From Tausonia pullulans (lineage: Eukaryota; Basidiomycota; Tremellomycetes; Cystofilobasidiales; Mrakiaceae): a stretch of 64,000 nt of DNA. Shown piece after piece: positions 59,825 through 64,000 of the stretch. The notes beneath the pieces are model-generated. The model was not told the DNA's origin. It was given only the letters and a program-made list of their open reading frames with translations, and ran no database searches. The stretch spans positions 434,001 through 498,000 of the forward strand of contig OX637632.1 of the NCBI GenBank assembly GCA_951802195.1, in the 5' to 3' direction. The number at the start of each line of letters is the position of its first letter. The stretch's first letter is position 1. The position numbers were made by a program, and so were the translations under genes.

Positions 59825-60779
59825 TTACGCGGAAGATGATAAAGATGAGGCAGAGGACGCAAGAGCGAGAGTGATGGTCGGTCGAGCCACCTCGCTAGGA
59901 TACGCCAAGAAGGATACCGATGCTGATTTCGCAGCCTGTGTGAAAGTTTGGCTACTGTTGCTAGCTGCTACTGCGTGAGGCAGGGTCACCGAACGAGAAC
60001 AGCGAGAGAGCACTCGCCTGATGTTAGCATAACGCTTCCCTCGGAATCGTCAGCCTAGAGTGCGCTCACCTTGAATGGAAAATTGCTCGCTAGCAGCGTA
60101 GACCTGAGTCGGGTCGTTGACGCTGGTGAAGACGAGGATGTAGCCTTGGCTGATTAAGGGGAGCGCGCGCGTGTCATTCATCCGTCCTGACGAGTGGTAC
60201 ACTCAGGTTCGGAACGCACGCAGATGGCAGCGCAGGACACGGGATGAGCCCTTTGGCAAGTTCTAGTTGGGCTGAAGAGGGAAAGAGTGAGAAGTTGAGT
60301 CTCCGTGTTAGGAGACAAGTGCGTGCGGTTTTGTGGCATGACGTTGCTCGCGCTCTCGACGTTGCCCGTTCCCTCGACATATTCCTGCCCATCACTCCTG
60401 CCTGAACTAACCGCTACTCGCTAACGCGTACGCGCCCCGGAGCGTGCTCTGCTCGGCGTTGAGAATGGAGACCGTCCACGAGGAGGGCACGTCGTCGCGG
60501 AGGTCGTTCCAAACGATGCGGCCAACTTCGCCGAGGGTCCAAGGCATGGCGGCCGAGGGGGAGGTGATGGCGATGCTGTCTGGGGGCGGTATGAGAAGAC
60601 AAGGTGTGCAGCGTCAGATGACAGAGAGCGCGGGCGAGAGCGACCACGGAGACGCCGTCGCCGCCGGGAGGGAAAGCGTGGACAGCGAGACAGCGGGGGC
60701 AACTTGACTGACTTGCGGCACGCGCAAGGTGGGCGGCAAGAGCCAGAACAGCGAGAAGGTGGGAGCCAACACGCCACAT
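59825..60779 (-). CDS. Secreted KRE9/KNH1-like N-terminal domain protein (Ser/Thr-rich family)
   Basis: Five exons (60779-60713, 60579-60412, 60271-60220, 60149-60070, 59970-59825) splice in phase to 170 residues. A signal peptide (MWRVGSHLLAVLALAAHLARA) is followed by NSIAITSPSAAMPWTLGEVG and RIVWNDLRDDVPSSWTVSIL, then GYILVFTSVNDPTQVYAASE and QFSIQ. This is the beta-sandwich pattern (ITSPS..T..W.G..Q.V.W; NDP..YA.S..F.I) of the KRE9/KNH1-like N-terminal domain in fungal surface proteins. The C-terminus is Ser/Ala-rich but ends without a clear GPI-attachment signal, so the mature form may be secreted. KRE9 itself acts in beta-1,6-glucan assembly; this protein shares only the N-domain, so its exact role is inferred to be wall-related. 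The unspliced frame hides the domain. Confidence 0.78.
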
Positions 60780-61839
60780 GGGCGTTTACGTTGCGTGTGC
60801 GAAAGAAGGGCAGAAAGAAAGGAGTGTGGAGGGTGTTGGAGGGAGAGGTCGGAAAGCAGCGACATCCTGACACCGTCAGTCGTCCAGCGGAGAGCAAGCA
60901 GGCGGTCCCAGCGCCGTTGCTTCCTCCTCGCCGTCCAAGTGGCGAGTAGTGATCTCATCATCCGATTGGGTGCGTGCTCACCATGCTGCCTGACACCCCT
61001 CTGGAGAGATGGATAGGGAAGCATGCGCCCCCCCTCTAAAGCAAAATACTACGCAGCGCGCGTAGTCGCCACGCGTTTGCGCCCGCGCTGCTTGAGCGCC
61101 ACCGGCCTCAACGCGTCTCGCGCGCACCTCTGTTGTCTTTTCTGGCGACGGGGAGGGCCGCGTCGTGCGTGGTGATCTGTGTCTTCTGGCCGTGCGATGG
61201 GACTGGGTAGATGGTGCGTTCCGGAGGCGAAAGACTCAGCTCGACCCCTCATCTCCTCCTCCGACGAGGAGACCCCCACATGGCAGAATCGGGGAGGGCG
61301 CCGATGCAGGTGGTGCCGGGGAAGGAAGAAGAGCAAGACCAGACCCCTGTCAGCTTTCTTCCCCCTCAACCACTACTCTCTTCCCAGCCCCTCACCCCCA
61401 CACCCGCCCCCGCTCTCGTTCTTCATTCGCGTGAGACCCTGTTCTCTCGTTACAGACGTCTTCTTCCTTCCGACGCTCAGCTCCGCTCTCTTCTATCTCC
61501 CCCTCCCACCCCCCGCCTGCTCCGGTCGTCTTCCAGCCCAGCGCCTCCATCGCTTCCCAGTGGACCAACCCTCTTTTATCGCTTTCCCTCGCTCACTCCT
61601 TCGAACGCGCTAGCCGGTCGCCCTCACTCTCTTCTTCCTCGCCCCCGCCCTTGCTAAGCTTTGGACTACCAGCTCGCCACTCTCGGCTCGTCACTCGCTC
61701 AACCGTACTTCCTCCCTACTTCGTCCGCTGGCCTTCGCGCGAAACCCGCCCTCGTAGACGCACCTTGCGCACGCTCGCTCTCCAGCTCTTCTCTCTTCCT
61801 ACACGCGCGCCTTCCTTCCTCCCTTCGTCCTTTGTCAGC
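60780..61839. promoter_or_regulatory. 1.06-kb divergent promoter region of two cell-surface genes
   Basis: Start codons of the KRE9-like protein and the mucin-like membrane protein face apart. From about 61360 to 61839 the plus strand is strongly C/T-rich, likely the leader of the 61840 gene. No coding frame here has family support. Confidence 0.5.
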
Positions 61840-63641
61840 ATGGCTCCCATCCGCGTCTGGCTCTCAGCCGCCCTCCTTTCGTCCATCGCGCTCGCCGCGC
61901 ACGACAACGCCAGCGGCCACCACGCCCACCGCCTGGCCCAGAGGCGTCTCGGGCAGAGGCAGGACATCATCACCAGCAGCTCTTCTCTGTCCGCCGCCGC
62001 TGCCGCCGTTTCGCCGAGCTCGGCCCTGGCGGGGGCTGCTAGCCCAACCTCGGTTCGTCTGTCGAGCATGCTGTAAGAGGCGAGCGATTGGAATCAAGGA
62101 ACTGACCAAGGGACGCGTCTCGCCCGTCTTCTCGCAGACGGCGCTACCCGCGGCGTCCTCCTCCTCCTCGGCCTCCGCCACAAGCCCGTTGAGCAGCAGC
62201 ACCTCCGCCGTCGTTGAGACGCCTTCCTCCACCGCTTCGGCGACCCCTTCGTCCTCTTCGGAGGCGCCTTCGTCTTCTTCGGCGGCGCCGTCATCGTCGC
62301 TCTCGACCTCTTCGTCGGCTCCTGCTTCCTCGTCGGCCCCCGTGCGTGTCCATCGGCGTTGCAGAATCGCCTGACTGCTCGCCTCTTTGCCGCTCCAGCT
62401 AACCCGGTCTCTTCCGTCACCGCCTTCCCCCTGTGATCGCACACATGCACGCACACCCCAGGCGAGCTCTAGTGTCCCTGCCACTTCGTCCACTGCCGAG
62501 ACTTCGTCTTCGTTGGTCGCTCCGACTACGCTCTCCCCGACGCCCGGCAGGAGTACCGTCACTGCTTCGAACTCGGCCACCAAGACCCGGCCCGCCGTGA
62601 GTGCTGCACATTACGAGGAAACCATCACAACACGCCCGACTGACTGACCCTTGCCCTGATGATGCAGGCCTCTGCTAGCGCCTCCGCTGCTTCGGCGAAC
62701 ACCGACTCTGGAGGGCTCTCCAAGACAGCGATCGGTCTCATCGTCGCGGCCTCGGTCATCGTCGGCTGTGGTATCATCTTCTTCATCATCCGCAAGATTA
62801 TGTTTGCAAAGTCGAAGCGGTGCGTCGGACTTCCCTGATGTAGGAAATTTTATACCCAGAACTGATCGTCCTCCACGTCGACCAGCTTCGACCGCCGGCT
62901 CCAGCCTCTCGACTTTGATAACGACGGCATGGTCGCCGACGAACACGAGTTCAAGGCAACTGAGGGTGCCTTCGGCGAGAAGCGTGCCGAGCGTGAGCGA
63001 ATGGACCGTGAGTCACCGCTCCGACTCATTCATGGTGCTTTTCACCCCTGATCACCCTTCTCCACCCATCAGTCGTCGCCGGCCTTGACCACGACTCTCC
63101 CCACGCCCAGCCGGAGTACCCTCCCTACGTTCACAGCGGGAACGCCCACGACGTTCCCTCGCATGATTTTACCTCCGGAGGCTACCCATCCTACGGTGCG
63201 GGCGCCGGCGCCGATCCTTACGGTAACGCCTACGGCGCGAACTCTTACGGCGGCCACTACGGCCAGCAGCAGGGCAGCTACGACGGTGGAGAGGCGACCT
63301 ACGATGGTGGCGTCCACAGGTCTAACTCGACTGGCGCGGGACCGTCTGCCGCGTACGGTGGATACCCGGAGTACCAGGGCGACTACCCCGCTGGAGGAGG
63401 TGTTCAGAGGCAGCACTCTGGCGGCCAGGCGGATTACATGGACAGCGGGGCTTACTCGGGCGCAGGCGTCCAGAGGCAGCCCAGCGATGGTGGGAACGCG
63501 GCGTACGATGTGAGGCTTAAGGTCGTTGTGTAATAGTCACACAGTCGCTGACTCTCTGTCTTCCAGGCCTACGCGTACGACTACAACTACCCTCAGCAGC
63601 CCCAGCACCCCCAGCAACACCACCAGGGAGGCACCTACTAA
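61840..63641 (+). CDS. Mucin-like single-pass plasma-membrane protein, WSC/Mid2-type architecture
   Basis: A signal peptide (MAPIRVWLSAALLSSIALA) precedes about 180 residues that are nearly all Ser, Ala, Thr and Pro, expected to be O-mannosylated. One transmembrane helix reads TAIGLIVAASVIVGCGIIFF, followed by IRKIMFAKSKR as a positive stop. The cytoplasmic tail (about 190 residues) begins acidic, then becomes Gly/Tyr/Gln-rich with repeated YGG, SYGG and VQRQ(H/P)S motifs and ends QQHHQGGTYY. At least six short introns are used; stop at 63639-63641. This layout matches fungal wall-stress sensors of the Mid2/Wsc class, but no WSC cysteine domain is present, so sensor function is inferred from architecture alone. 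Confidence 0.75.
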
Positions 63642-64000
63642 GGGCGGCACCTAGCTAGCTATCCAGCCATCTCACCCTTCCGATCACGTCTTGTCTCTTG
63701 GTTGTGTCTTCTTCTTCTTTCCTTGAGCGCAGCGGCACACCCGCCGCAGACTCTGCTCTCCCCGTGTCTCCATTTCATCTCGATCTCTCTCTTTCTCCGT
63801 TTTCTGCCGCCCGTCATCCCGCCTACAACCCGGAACATTCTCTGTCTCCCTCTCTCTCTCTCTTCCACCCACTCTCCTTTACCCTTCTCGGTCAGTTTCA
63901 TTGCCTTCGGTTCGGTTCGGTTCGGCTCGGTTCGCTACTTCGGTTCTTTGCGTGTAATGGTATCCTCGATAAGGTCTTGTTTTCGGTCCCTCCTAAGCTC
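63642..64000. other. 3' region of the mucin-like gene
   Basis: No gene seen. CT microsatellite-like sequence near 63845-63870 and a GGTTC pentamer array at about 63909-63945. Confidence 0.5.

Noticed and set aside
1-64000. Biosynthetic gene cluster, CRISPR array, rRNA genes, or capsid-bearing mobile element
   Set aside because: No backbone synthase, regular spacer array, rRNA sequence or capsid/integrase motif was seen; neighbouring genes belong to unrelated processes.

Overview
The window is nuclear DNA of a basidiomycete fungus, most likely a yeast-like member of the Pucciniomycotina. The lineage is inferred from GC-rich codon use, very dense short introns (mostly about 50-110 nt, donors GTGAGT/GTGCGT, CTGAC-like branch sites), a CPL1-domain secreted protein, and typical basidiomycete relatives throughout. 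I found no bacterial, organellar, rRNA or CRISPR sequence. Products were assigned by reading spliced translations by eye; no database search was run.

Left part (1-12 kb): a DDT-WHIM1 chromatin protein that runs off the left edge, a secreted GH125 alpha-1,6-mannosidase and the small Tim chaperone Tim8 lie on the minus strand. Across a 336-bp promoter follow a glyoxylate/hydroxypyruvate reductase and an Mtm1/SLC25A39-type mitochondrial carrier on the plus strand. A tRNA-Phe(GAA) gene, a tandem repeat, a pair of 65-bp direct repeats and a decayed LINE reverse transcriptase relic fill 11.5-14.1 kb.

Middle (15-36 kb): RPB6, eIF3b (PRT1), a CPL1-like secreted cysteine-rich protein, ketopantoate reductase and a divergent Pof3/Dia2-like TPR-F-box-LRR protein (sharing 243 bp), a 3.8-kb gene-poor stretch with decayed-looking coding segments, a peroxisomal ABCD half-transporter, and a short-chain dehydrogenase.

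Right part (36-64 kb): a giant disordered acidic protein of unknown function is divergent, across 1.96 kb, from a large LRR-DH-PH Rho GEF. Next come an ABCC full transporter on the minus strand and a divergent pair of cell-surface genes: a KRE9/KNH1-like secreted protein and a mucin-like single-pass membrane protein resembling wall-stress sensors.

The genes do not form a pathway cluster. Most are conserved housekeeping genes, with a loose cell-wall theme (GH125, Rho GEF, KRE9-like protein, mucin-like sensor). The most unusual sequence-level features are in splicing and low-complexity DNA: five pure G/C homopolymers of 16-20 nt, one of which directly abuts a 3' splice site; two GC-AG introns; a 16-nt microexon in RPB6; and a 1,049-nt intron inside the DDT domain. 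I did not find a convincing undescribed multi-gene system.
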